This document shows positions 12,001 through 24,500 of a stretch of DNA of 64,000 nucleotides, piece by piece. The number at the start of each line of letters is the position of its first letter. Within the stretch, counting starts at the first letter, position 1. The notes beneath the pieces were generated by a model. It did not search any database, was not told where the DNA came from, and was given only the letters and a program-made list of their open reading frames with translations. Position numbers and translations under genes: made by a program. The stretch comes from Tupaia tana (lineage: Eukaryota > Chordata > Mammalia > Scandentia > Tupaiidae), in contig JAKSZU010000016.1 of assembly GCA_026018925.1 (NCBI GenBank), positions 11,812,940 through 11,876,939 of the forward strand, given 5' to 3'.

Positions 12001-15000
12001 CTACATGGGAGTCCAGCGACATAGCCATTACGCTAACTGCTGGTCCTGAAACAGCTTTCACTTTGAACACAAGGCAACATTTTTTTTTTTTTAATTTGCT
12101 TTAGGGTGCATGTGCTTGTCAGAGAGAAAGAAAGTGAAAAAATACCCCTCTGGGGGATGGCTATGCTACAGTCCCTTCTCCATTCTCTTCTCGGGATTCT
12201 GGACACTCACACACACAAGCCCAGTATGCTTCTCAAGTTGCCAGATCTGGGACTTGAACCATGTAATACTCAACTGTTTTGCACTGTAGCAAAAAACCTC
12301 TCCCCAAAAAAAAGGTAAAAGAAATAGCATCTGACTTATGTTTCTTTTTATTTAAATTTTTTTCTTTTTTTATATCAGCGTGTATATGTGCACATGTGAG
12401 AATGACATATTTTAATAGGTCCACTATGTTAAGAACTGATACAAAGAGGATTACGAAAAATAAACAAAGAGACCAACAAGCAATCTATTATACTAATGTA
12501 GACAGCAGATAATGATGACCTGATCCTTAAAGAAGTGACTGGTTTCCTGGCTTCCATATATATTTAATTTATTTATTTGTTTGAATTGCTGGAGAGTACA
12601 TATACTTGCCAGGGAGAAAGAGACAGGGAGAATGATTTTATATTTTTTTTAGGTTTCTGCCATAGGCATGTGTGCTCATGGGGGGGGGAGGGAGAGAGAG
12701 AGAGAGAGGGAAAGTGGTAAATCACCACCCCTCCCCCGGGGGGGGATGACTATGCTGTAATTCCTTCTCTTCCATTCTCTTCTCTAGATTTTGGGCACAC
12801 ACACATATGTCCGGCATGGTTTTTTTTTTTTTTTTTTCGGGGGAGAGGTTTTTCTTATTGGGCACATGCGCTCGCCAGAGAGACAGAGAGACAGAAAGTG
12901 AGAAATCACCCCTCAGGGGGATGGCCACGCCACAATCCCTTCTCCTCCATTCTCCTCTCAGGATCTCGGGCATGCACCCACACACGCCCGGCATGAGTTT
13001 AAGCCACCGGGTCCGGGACTCGAACTGCAGTAGACTACATGGGAGTCCAGCGACATAGCCATTACACCAACTGCTGGTCTCTGTCTGGCATGGTTTTTAA
13101 GCCACAGGTCTGGAATTCGAACCATGGGAGTCCAGTGCCTGAACCACCATATCACTTGCTGGTCCTGAGATAATTTTTTTCTAACAAAATATCAATATGT
13201 TTGGGGAAAATGGCATCTCATTACTCGTCAGTTCGCATTTTCCTGATTACTAAGCCAGGCTGAACATTTGTAGTAAAAATATAAAATTAGTTAATCATGA
13301 ATATTAGCCCAAATTAGAGTTAGTTTTCTAGAACAGTAACAAGGATCTACTGTAAAATCTTGCTATGGGCTTACCTATCATGCTCTTCGTTCTCTTTAGG
13401 AGGAAATTGCTGGTGAGCGGTGTTTGTACTCTGTGGACTTAACCCATTGTTGTCGCCACCTGCAGGAGCAGCGGCACCATCATATAGGCTTTCTGATGTT
13501 TCCATTTCATTACTTCTATGTTTCTTTCTTTCTTCATCAACCTTTAATGAGTTAAGGATAACTATTACTTTATTTGATAAAACTTTTTTATTGATTTTAT
13601 CATTGGACTCAATTTAATTGTCATGAATCTAGGCAGAAAAAAAATTTTAAGAGAGATTTTTGCAGAGAAACAGAAAGACAGAAAGCAAGATATCAACCCC
13701 TGGGGGATGGTCATGTTGCAATTCCTCCTCCTCCATTCTTCTCTCAGGATTTTGGGTGCACACACAAGCACCTGACTTGAGTTTCAAGTCTCGGGTCCAG
13801 GACTTGAACCATAGTCAGACGTGTGGGAATCCAGAGATAACCATTATGCCATCTGCTGGTCCCAGAAAAAAATATTTTTTGTGCTTAACTTTAATTTTAT
13901 CATTATAAGTCACTGACATTTTTGTAGATTCTGGTTCATTTCTAAGTAACAGAAACAGAATTTTCCAAGTATTTTAAAGGGCTCTTCTTAATTTTATGCT
14001 TTTATTCCCAATCACTCTTTGCTATCAAATGTTTTCACCCTATTTGAATGACAGAACAGGGAATAAAAAGATGAAGACACAAAATTTATGCTCTCTTGTC
14101 TTTAGAACCTGGATTTTACAATAAACAACCAAATTCGGTGGATGTAACCAAGGAAGCTGGCTCCTCTCTGCACTAAGATATGCTTTCCCTTACTGCTTTT
14201 GACAATTCTTTTTTGATTTAGATCCTGGGATATCAAAAAAGTCAAGGTACTCACTGCAGCATTTGAACCAAAGTTTGCCACAACACAAGGAGCAGAGTGA
14301 AACTGCTGGCTGGGTAGCGAGTGTGGAATTCTAGAATGCTTTTCCTAATTTTGCACTTCATAACCATACAATTTTATGGCCAGAGAATACATAACTATAT
14401 ACTTTGGCCCATTAATCTACTGAAAAGGGGAGTAAAAATCAAGAAAAGTTAAACAGATGTCCAAAGCCCCTAAAGTGGTATTACCTGGGATTTTGTGGCA
14501 CTAAGAGAAGATATAATTCCATAATACAAAGTCAGATAAATTACCAGATAAATTCATCCAGTTAATCAGGTAAATAAAAAGTGTGACTTTGGCAAAGTAA
14601 TTTAATACCTTCTTGGGAACTGGAAGGTCTCATTTTTAAAGGAGATTATCCCTGGATTTTTAATCTCTCTTTAAAATTCAGTATCCCTGGGACCAGCGGT
14701 TGGCGTAATGGCTATGTCGCTGAACTCCCATGTAGCTGACCACAGTCACGGTTCGAACCCAATGGCTTAAACTCACGCTGGGCACGTGTTCGTGTGTGCC
14801 CAAGATCCCGAGAGGAGAATGGAGAAGAAGGGATTGCGACATGGCCACCCCCTGTGGGGGGGTGATTTCTTGCTTTCTGTCTCTCTGTCTCTCTCTGTCT
14901 CTCTCTTTCTCGCAAGCACACGTGCCCTGTAGCAAAAACCTCTCCAAAAAATAAAAAAATTCAGTATCCCTTGGACCAGCAGGTGGCATGGTGGTTAAGG

Positions 15001-15490
15001 TGCTGGACACTCCCACATGGCTGACCATGGTTCGAGTCCCAGACCTGGTGGCTTGCTTTCTTACTTTCCCTCTCTCTCTCTGTCTCTCTCTGGTCAAAAT
15101 AAAATAAATGAACGAATTAATAAAATTAAATAAATAATTCTTTAAAAGAAAAATTCAGTATCCCTCAGAATTCAGCTTTCTACTTTGAGGTCAAATACTA
15201 ATTTTTAGCTGAGGGTCTGTGCTACTTACTCGATAAAGCACACATGCAAAAATGTACCATACTCAATTAAACAATATATTGTAAAGGTCTAATTCAAAAG
15301 CAAGATTTGAGAATGGTTATTTTATAAAAATATGTGGAACTATACATATATTGGTTGTCAAAAACGTATAATGGTCAGGTTGGAATTATAAATCCCAACA
15401 GTTTGAGTGAAACAGATAAACTTAAATACACAAATGCACACCAAACAGATGGATTTGGCTGGGAATATTTGTTACAATCTGAAAGCTAGA

Positions 15491-15526
<36 letters not shown>

Positions 15527-18500
15527 AGAAGGCATATGCACTCACCAGAGAGACAAAGAAAGAAAGGAGAAGAGAAAGCATCCCCTTCATGGGACATGGT
15601 CATGCCACAATCCCTTCTTCTCCATCTCTCTCTCCTTTTGGAATTTTGGGCACACATTCTCAGTGTATTTCTCAAGCTGCCAGGTGTGGGACTTGAACTT
15701 CATCATGTGGCACCTAGATGCCTTAGTTACCAGGCCAAGGTGCTGGCCCACTATATATATTTTAATATCCTTTCTCAGTCATTATTTCCTTCCCATGATA
15801 TTTCCACTTTATTGTTTAAATAAATGCACTTTAAGCCAATAGAGAGGGAAAAAAAAAAGAGAACCCTAGTGTTCATGATATGTTTTTAGCAATTTCCTCT
15901 ATATCTATTCTGGTTAAGAGAATGATATGCTATAAAGCTAAATGAGCTTTCCTATTGATATGGCATTTGGAAAACTGATAAAGACTTGTGCTGATTAAGA
16001 AACAAATATTATTAATGTTTTCCTGAACTTCTATTATTTAGATAGCCAAAATAATGTATTTCTAGACACAAATACATATTTAGAGCACACCATCTTATAC
16101 ATAAGCTTTTTGTAAGTAGAAAATCAGAATGAATCAGATAATTGATATAGAGAAAAATAAAGAGCAGCAACAAGCGGACCTCTACCTCTTTTTGAAGTTG
16201 AACTTTTTCTTTCTCCAAAGCCTGGAACGCTACTTGTAATATGTCTACTTCATTCTTAAACCTTCGCATATCTTGCTGTAATTCTTGATCTAAACGTACT
16301 TCTGGTGTTTTGTCCCTATGTGTTGGAGAAGAACTTACATTGTCTAATTCAGGCTCTATGCTTTTATAGTTACTAGCAATATAAGTATCATGTAATGGCT
16401 TCTGGAACAAGTCCTGTATTAGTTTTGTTTTCATATAAGTGTCTGTAACACTAGGAATATTTTGCTCTTTTATTTGAATCATCTGCTTCATTTCTTTGGA
16501 GCGGGTAAGCCACAAATCCAAAAGGCTTTCTGGTTCACTAGACTGCTGCTTAGGTCCAATGTCTAATTTCGATTTAATGGTATTTTGGTTCATTTTTTTT
16601 GTCATTGGTTTATCAAACTCTTGGTCCACTTTCATTTTAACTGTAACTACTTCTGGGTTTCTTGCTTTATTTTCTGGAACATTATAAAACTTCTCAGTTG
16701 TGTTAAAGACATGTTCAGTGTCTGGTTTGTTATCATTTTCATAGTCTACTTTAGTTGTATTTAAATAAAACTCAGATGACTGGCAAGTGTATTCCGGGGA
16801 CTCAGAGGGCACATGACATGGACCGACGTCATTACTAGTTCCTTTTCGTTCAGGAAATGCCTGGAATACAACAGAGACAGAAACTCCAGATGCATCTTTT
16901 TCCTCACAACCAAATATATCATTTGTCAAATTAGAGGGTTTTTCCTTTAAGTTTGGACCTCCTTTAGAATTATCATGTGGTTGCTCTTCCTCAGGATAAA
17001 CAGCAATTTTGAATTTGCTACAAATTTCACTAAATCTTTGTTTGAACTCATTTGTGATGAGTTTAAATTGATGTTTCCACTTCAATTTGCCTTGTTTGAT
17101 TGCTATTTTCTCATTCTCTTGCAAAGAAGAAACTCCTGAATATACAAATAAATCCTCTCTATTAAAATTCTCAGTCATTTCTGGTTCTTGAGAAACTTTT
17201 TGCAGATGCGTAAGTGGAAGGTTAATTTGCATAATACGATTCTTAGATGTATTTTCTGTCGGGGTGCATGTTTTTAAAATAACTTTATCCTTGAGTAATC
17301 AAATATGGACAAAGAAAAATTAGAAAATAATTTAAATTTAACCATAAACTTCCTAACCTATGCTTTGCTAATCACTACAGAATAACTACGCAATACACAA
17401 CAATTTGCCTTAGAGTAAAATAGGAGAAAAACATAAAGCAGCAAACTTAACTTTTGTTCGTTTGGAATAAACTTAATTCGCTGAATGTTAAATCTACCAA
17501 AAATGAGTTGGGAGATGATCTTTAACATTATAAAATCTTTACTTAAAAAAGGTTTTGCCACGTCATGTGAAGGGAAGAAACATTTAACAGACAAAAAAAA
17601 AAAAATGTGAAGTTATCTGTTGAAAAAAACATATATATATTATATACATCATGGTGGGACTTTGTGTAAAATGTAAAATTAATCTAAAAATTAAAAACAA
17701 ATAAGGAGGAGGGAGGTGGTGTGGTGATTGGGACACTATACTCCCACAAGGCCAGCCATGGTTTGAGAACCTGGTGGGTTGCTTTTGCACTTTCCCTCTG
17801 TCTCTCTGGTCAAATTGAAAATGATAATAATAAATAAAATTAAATGAATAATTTAATTTATCCTTTAAAAAAGAATAAAGACAGGTTTTACCACACCATA
17901 CCTTAAATAGTGAGCTCTTGGGGACCAGCAGGTGGCGTTGTGGTTAAGGTGCTGGACACTCCCACGTGGCCGACCACAGTTCGAATCCCGGACCTGGTGG
18001 CTTCCTTTCTCCCTTTCTCTCTCTCTCTCTGTGTCTCTCTCTGGTCAAATTAAAATAAATGAATGAATAAATACAACTAAATAAATAATAATTTTTAAAA
18101 ATAGTGAGCTCTCGTCCCCCAGTACATTTAGGTACTCTTTCAAAAGATTAGTCACTGGAGAGTAGGCAAACTTAAGATTATTAGGAGCCAAATCAATTAA
18201 CACCAATCAGAAAGAAAAGCAAATTCTTAAATTTTAATGACACATTATGATACATTACACTGTATAAACTATCTGCTTAAGTTTACTTCTAATATGTTCT
18301 TGTCCACAAGGACAATAGACTTTTTAAAATCTCATATTACTTACTGATTTCCTACACTGAAATGATTAAAACAGAAAGCTATTGTTTGTACCCTAAGCTC
18401 CAAAGAGCCCATTATGAAAGGTAGGATTCTCTTAATTATGATCCCACTCTCTCTGAATGTAAAACCTGAAGTTATTTAAAGACCACAGAACAAAATAAGT

Positions 18501-21500
18501 CTTTAAACTTGTCATTCATGACTGACAATATAAAACTGCAAATTTTGAGCCACTGGGAATAATCACTCTTGTAACACAAATCTAAATCAGTGGTCATCTC
18601 TATCATAATGTTAAAAATTTCAATTGCTTAATCATATGACTCAATATTTGATGTAACCTTTATTATATAAGGTGGTTCTAAAATTAGAAGAGCAATTAAT
18701 ATTCAAAAAATTTTTTGTCTGAATTACAGGATAAAGTTTAGCTATAAGTTACTATAGATTTTAAGAATATTTTAATTTTTATAACTAGTTAAAATGCTTT
18801 AAAAATTAAATATTTAACTATGATCTATTAATTCTAAAAGTCTAGCGGAAAGGTAATTTAATTTGGACTATGCATGCTAAAAAAGCAAAGACAATAATAT
18901 TAAATCAGAAATTTAAAAGTAAATATTTCCATACCTTCAGCTTTTTTTTCACACTTCCATCAAGCTTTTCTTGCTCTTCCTCTGGTGTCATTTTTAAGTC
19001 TAGTTCTGTTGACAAATCCAAATATTTAGTTAAAATGAATTGCTTAGAACAGTTAGATAAAAGCTATAGCCTTTATTAAAATAGAACATTCAGTTTTGTC
19101 AGTTGAAAGTTTTTTTTTTTGTTTGTTTGTTTTTTTTTTTGTGCTACAGGGCACGTGCGCTCACCAGAGACAGAGAGACAGAAAGCGAGAAATCATCCCC
19201 CGGGGGGGATGATTTTAAGTTTAAGCCACCGGATCTGGGACTCGAACTGCAGTCGACTATAGGGGAGTTCAGTGACATAACCATTACTTTAACTACTGGT
19301 CCCAGTCAGTTGAAAGTTTTAATGTAATCTTTAGATGAATATTTTCTTCTTTAAGAAGTAGTTTTAATTATCTAAAACATCACAAACCCCTTAGGGTGGG
19401 AGACACTAGATGTCATTAAGTGCAAAGGCACACAAACGTCTCTCAGATTTGTTCACAAATTCATCCACACTACACAAATGAACAGACTGTCAGAAACAAA
19501 ATGTTAAAGTCCAGTAGAAACATTAAGTCACACTACACTCCTCTCTGCCTCGTAAGAAGACTGTTTCAATAACAAGCTAAGCACTTTTGTCATTATTATT
19601 ATTATTATTATTATTTTGGAGAGGTTTTTTGCTATGGGGCGCGTGCGCTCGCCTTACAGACAGAGAGAGACATAGAGACAGAAAGTGAGAAATCACCCCC
19701 CCAGGGGGGACGGCCACGCTGCAATCCCTTCTCCTCCATTCTCCTCTCGGGATCTTGGGCATGCACACACACGCGCCTGGCGTGAGTTTTAAGCCACTGG
19801 GTCCGGGACGCGAACCGCGGGTGACTACGTGGGAGTCCAGTGACATAGCCATTACGCTAACTACTGCTGGTTCCCCACTTTTGTCATTATTAACGGTTTC
19901 TGAAATTACTGCTACTTTTTATACCTTTATCAGTGTACAATTTTTTCCTTATATTTGATTTTCCTCTACCTTCCTGACAAATTTCTTTTCATCTTTTAAG
20001 ATTCAGCTTGTTATGTGAAGTTTTCTTTGATTATGGCTCTTTCCCCTAGATAAACAGAAAGCTCTTTCCTTAGTTCTATCCTAGTACCTGATCTATTTTT
20101 CTACTGTATCTTTGTTTAAAGAATTATTTAATTTTATTTATCATCATAATTTTTTTAATTTGATGAGAGAGAGACGGAGAGAGGAAAAGTGAGAAAGCAA
20201 GCCTCCATGTCTGGGACTCAACCACAGTCAGCCATGTGGGTATCTACAACCTCAACCACCACACCACCTGCTGGCCCCTATTTTTCTACTGCATCTTTAC
20301 CACCTGAACTCTAAGTTATTTCTTTCAATGTCTATTTTCTTTGCTCCTAGACTACTAGGGACAATCTATTACATAATCTTTGTTAACAGTCTTTATTTCT
20401 AATACTCAATAATTACTTATGGAGTATCTGCAAAGAGCTGGGCATTCGAGTATAGAGAATGTACATGAGTGTCAGGAATGGCTTCTCTAGAAATAATGCC
20501 TAAGCTGCGACTTAAAGAGTGAGATTAGCCTGATTAAAAGGGGCAGAGGCTGTAAAGAGTATGAGCATGCAAGGCAGTACCAAGAGAGGGACAGAAACAT
20601 TAAATAGGGCCTGTATTTGTCTAAAATACAGGGATTGTGAAGAGGTGTTGCCCGCAGTTCAGTAATGCCAGAGAAAAGGCAGCAGAGGAAAGTGCTGACA
20701 ATGGAGAATTGGGCAGAAGTCAGGACCAGAAAGCCTTATGTGTAATTTTAAGATACTTAAACATCATGGTTCCTGTGAACTAGATATTTCAGGGGACAAG
20801 AGAAATGAAGACTTTCTACTCATAATTCAGCCTCCAAAAAGCAAAGCTAGCGTGCGATCACAACAGAACGGCTAACAGATTCTAGAACACCTCTGTCTGC
20901 TTGCTCCTGAACATTGAGGCTTAACTTCAAGAATTTGAAAGAAACACACCATCCATCAGATGACAAGAAATCACCGCCGGATCACGAGAAATATAGGAAA
21001 ACGAGAAAATACCTCTCCTCCAAGGGAAAAGAGTAACTCTCCTTCATCCACAAGCAGTTCGGTGAAAGTCATGGAAATGTCTGATAAGGAATTTAGAGCA
21101 TTCATAATGTCGGAGCTAACAGAGATGGAAGAAAAGAGAGATAATGAACTGCTAAAGAGAAAGGAGAAAGAAGCTGACGAGTTCCAGGAGATGAGGAAAT
21201 TCTTGCAAGACCTAAAAGAGGAATCACACACTTTACAAAAGACTCAAACGGAACTGCTAGAGATGAAGTCTATAATATAAGAAGTCAAAATCTCCCTTGA
21301 AAGTATTAAAAGCAGACTAGATCCTTCAGAAAATAGAATCTCAGATGTAGAAGAGAAAATGGCTGGCTTAGAAAAATCCACCACGAAGACTGAGAAAATG
21401 GCCCAAAAATTTGAGAATGATATGCGAGAAGTACTGGATACCATCAAACGTCCAAATATTCGTATAATTGGCATTCCAGAAGGTGAAGAGACCCATAAGG

Positions 21501-24500
21501 GCATTGATAATCTATTCCATGCAATCCTGCAAGAAAACTTTCCAAACCTAGAGAGGCATTCGAAGATCCACTCCCAGGAAATACAAAGGACCCCAAATAG
21601 AATCAACCCAAGATCTTCTCCAAGACACATTATAGCCAGGCTGACCAAAACCGTAGACAAAGACAAGATACTAAGATTGGCAAGAGAAAAACATCAAGTT
21701 ACCTACAAAGGACATCCCATCAGGCTAACAGCAGATCTCTCATCGGAAACAATGCGAGCGAGGAGAGAATGGGAAAATATATTCAAAGTATTACGAGAGA
21801 AGCAATTTCAGCCAAGAATACTGTACCTGGCAAGATTATCTTTCAAGTGGGAAGACAAGACAAGAACATTCTCAGATAAACAAAACCTGAAAGAATTTAC
21901 CAGCACCAGACCAGATCTCCAAGAAGTTCTCAAGGGTGTGCTGTATCAAGAAAATTAAACACAGACAAATGGAAATAAGAGTCCAAAAACTATGAAAGTG
22001 GCCAACTTAATCATAGGGACAAGTCAGGAGTTGAATATTATATCCCAGAATTTAATCAGGAAAATTGAATCAGAACAGAAGATAAAAGTACAAGAGACTG
22101 ATAGGTTCATGCACCTACCATTTGAACAGAATCCTAACTTGTTTCCTGGCTTTAAGCAAAGTTCTTGGCACTTCTTTGAGTTAAGTTAAAACTGGTTTTC
22201 TTAGTAGTAATGAGTGAACTCATCACTGAAAGTAGTTAGATTATGTAGGAAATTGTGTGATCAATGCAATGTGGGTGGTAAGGGAATGAAGGACAATTGT
22301 AGACACCGGAGGTGGTGTGAGAGGAGGGTGGGAAGGGACAGAGGGTCAGAAAGAGGGGTGGAAGTAATTCTAGGAACTAGTAATGGAAAATTTTTTGTAA
22401 TATGCATGATTGAGTCACTACTGCAGTGTGTACTGGATGGGAGATCGCATTTTGTATGCTGTGATGAAGCTTAGGGGAGGAATGTAAATTGAATTACAAA
22501 AAAAAAAGTTTCAGGAAAAAAATTTAAAAAAAGATACTTAATTAATTTTTAAAATTCTTTTTTAAAGAATTATTTATTCATTTATTTATTTTTTAATTTG
22601 ACCAGAGACACACAGAGAGAGAGGGAAAGTGAGAAAGCAAGCTGCCTGGTCTGGGACTCGAACCATAGTTGGCCATGTGGGAGTCCAGGACCTCAACCAC
22701 CATACCATGCCACCTGCCAGCCCTGAACATTTATATCTTAAAGAGTGGTTTATGATCATATTTGCATTGAAACAGATGACTTCAAATGATGGGGGCAAGA
22801 TGAATTTAAGGGGCATATGGTTGAATAGAGGGTCACAAATTGGAAGATAAGAGTGCAAAACTGAAAGTAAAGATGTAGACCTGAACTAAGGGAATGCTTC
22901 CAGAAATACTTAGGAAATAAAATTATCAGAGTCCAGTATAACTAATTTTTATTAAATTAATAAATGTACTAATCTAGATCTCTAGAGAACTGGACTCCAC
23001 TCATTAATTTACAAAATGTCATCAATGGAAAGGGAAACTATCTACATGAACTGTTTAAATTGCGGAGTTCACTTGATAGTTTCTTTGTGTCACATCTTCC
23101 TGGGCTGAGGGAACTCACCTAGGTGTTTTGTTTGAAAAGCTTTGTTTTTTGAATCTGCCAAGCTCATGAAGAATAAGAGCACACAAGTCACTTGTACAGC
23201 TAAATAACTTTGGACTTACATAGCCTGAAGTCACTACTCTAGGAGACAACTGAAAATCTTATATAAAATTCAATGCTAATTCTTCAAGTAAGAAAAAAAA
23301 TTATATGGGTGAAAAAATAATGTATGGTTTATTACTACAGACCTGATGTTATGAGTGATTAAGGGCACTGAATTTACTGGTATGTAAAATAGAACGCAGA
23401 GCAGATGCAGTTAATCAACTGAGTACTAGTAAAGTTAGGGTTGATCTTTAGTTTTAAATGATACAGTACCCCTTAAAATCAATATTCCTTGTGAACTATT
23501 ATTCATTAAAAGAAGATGGCAGACTCTGGGCAGGGCTAAGAAGATACTGTAGAGCAGCAGTCCCCAACATTTCCCTCAGCAGAGACCAGCCTAGTGGAAG
23601 ACAATCCCTGGGCTGGGAGGGTTGGCATAGGGGTTGGTCCCAGGAAAATCCAAGTGCACAACATACACCATGTACCCCATTTCCACCGTGAACATGCTGC
23701 AACATACAATGAAACAATCACACAACAGGAGACTCCAGTACCACAAATGACCCCACAAGAGGCAGAGCCCAGGCAGCAATTTGAGTGATGGGGAATGGCT
23801 GCAAATACAAACAGAGCCCTGCTGGTCCGTGGCCCACGCCTTGCTGTGCAGCCATCCCCACACCCCTGCACTGCAACTGCCCACCACCACTCATTGTCCA
23901 ACCAGGGCTGGAGGGGGAGGTGGGCAACAGGCCACTGACTTGCACTAGTTTATGGACCAGGTTTGGAGACCCTGCTGCATAGCAAATTCTAAATGATTCC
24001 CATTAAGTCTGAGGAAGTCAATTCTATAATCCATAAAGTCATAGAAATGATAAGATATAATTTAATATTTGGTTTTGAAAGGTGGCTTTTTCAGTTATAT
24101 TGCATATCATATTACTAAAACTTCAGAATTGAGAGCTGTAAAAGCAAAGCAAAGAAATCACATTATGTTTGAGTAGGCAACCTTAGATCTTTACTGAGTT
24201 TTCCCATCTAGGCCAAAAGTTCTAAATATAATCCTGGTACTCACTCTCAAATTTATGCTACATAACAGCCTAAACGAAATTACTCTTTTTCCTAATTCTC
24301 TTTGCAATGTATGTACTTTTGTTAAAAGAATATGAATGCCTTATTTGGTTGTAGGTTGTGAACGAAGTAGACACAAAGTAAATTTTGTTACAAAAAGATT
24401 TCAGAAAAGTCAAAACTATGGTATTACGAAGCCAGGCAGAAGTACTCTGATTTTTCTATGCTTCTTCATATATTACCTTTTTTGCTCTCTTTGTTATCTG

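Noticed and set aside
14678-15097. 139-codon minus-strand ORF
   Set aside because: It runs through two SINEs and their target duplication; similar ORFs ([13 protein letters not shown]... type) recur in every long-form SINE.
16012-16185. C-terminal extension of the large ANKRD26 exon ([17 protein letters not shown]...)
   Set aside because: It is intron read-through past the GTAGAG donor; the apparent membrane-like segment is not part of the protein.
20971-21666. Minus-strand ORFs over the HAL1 element (86 and 140 codons)
   Set aside because: Shadows of ORF1; the Ser- and Phe-rich composition is the complement of the Glu- and Lys-rich coding strand.
23458-23982. Cluster of overlapping ORFs in both directions
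   Set aside because: They lie in a hAT-like repeat with above-average GC; no conserved frame.
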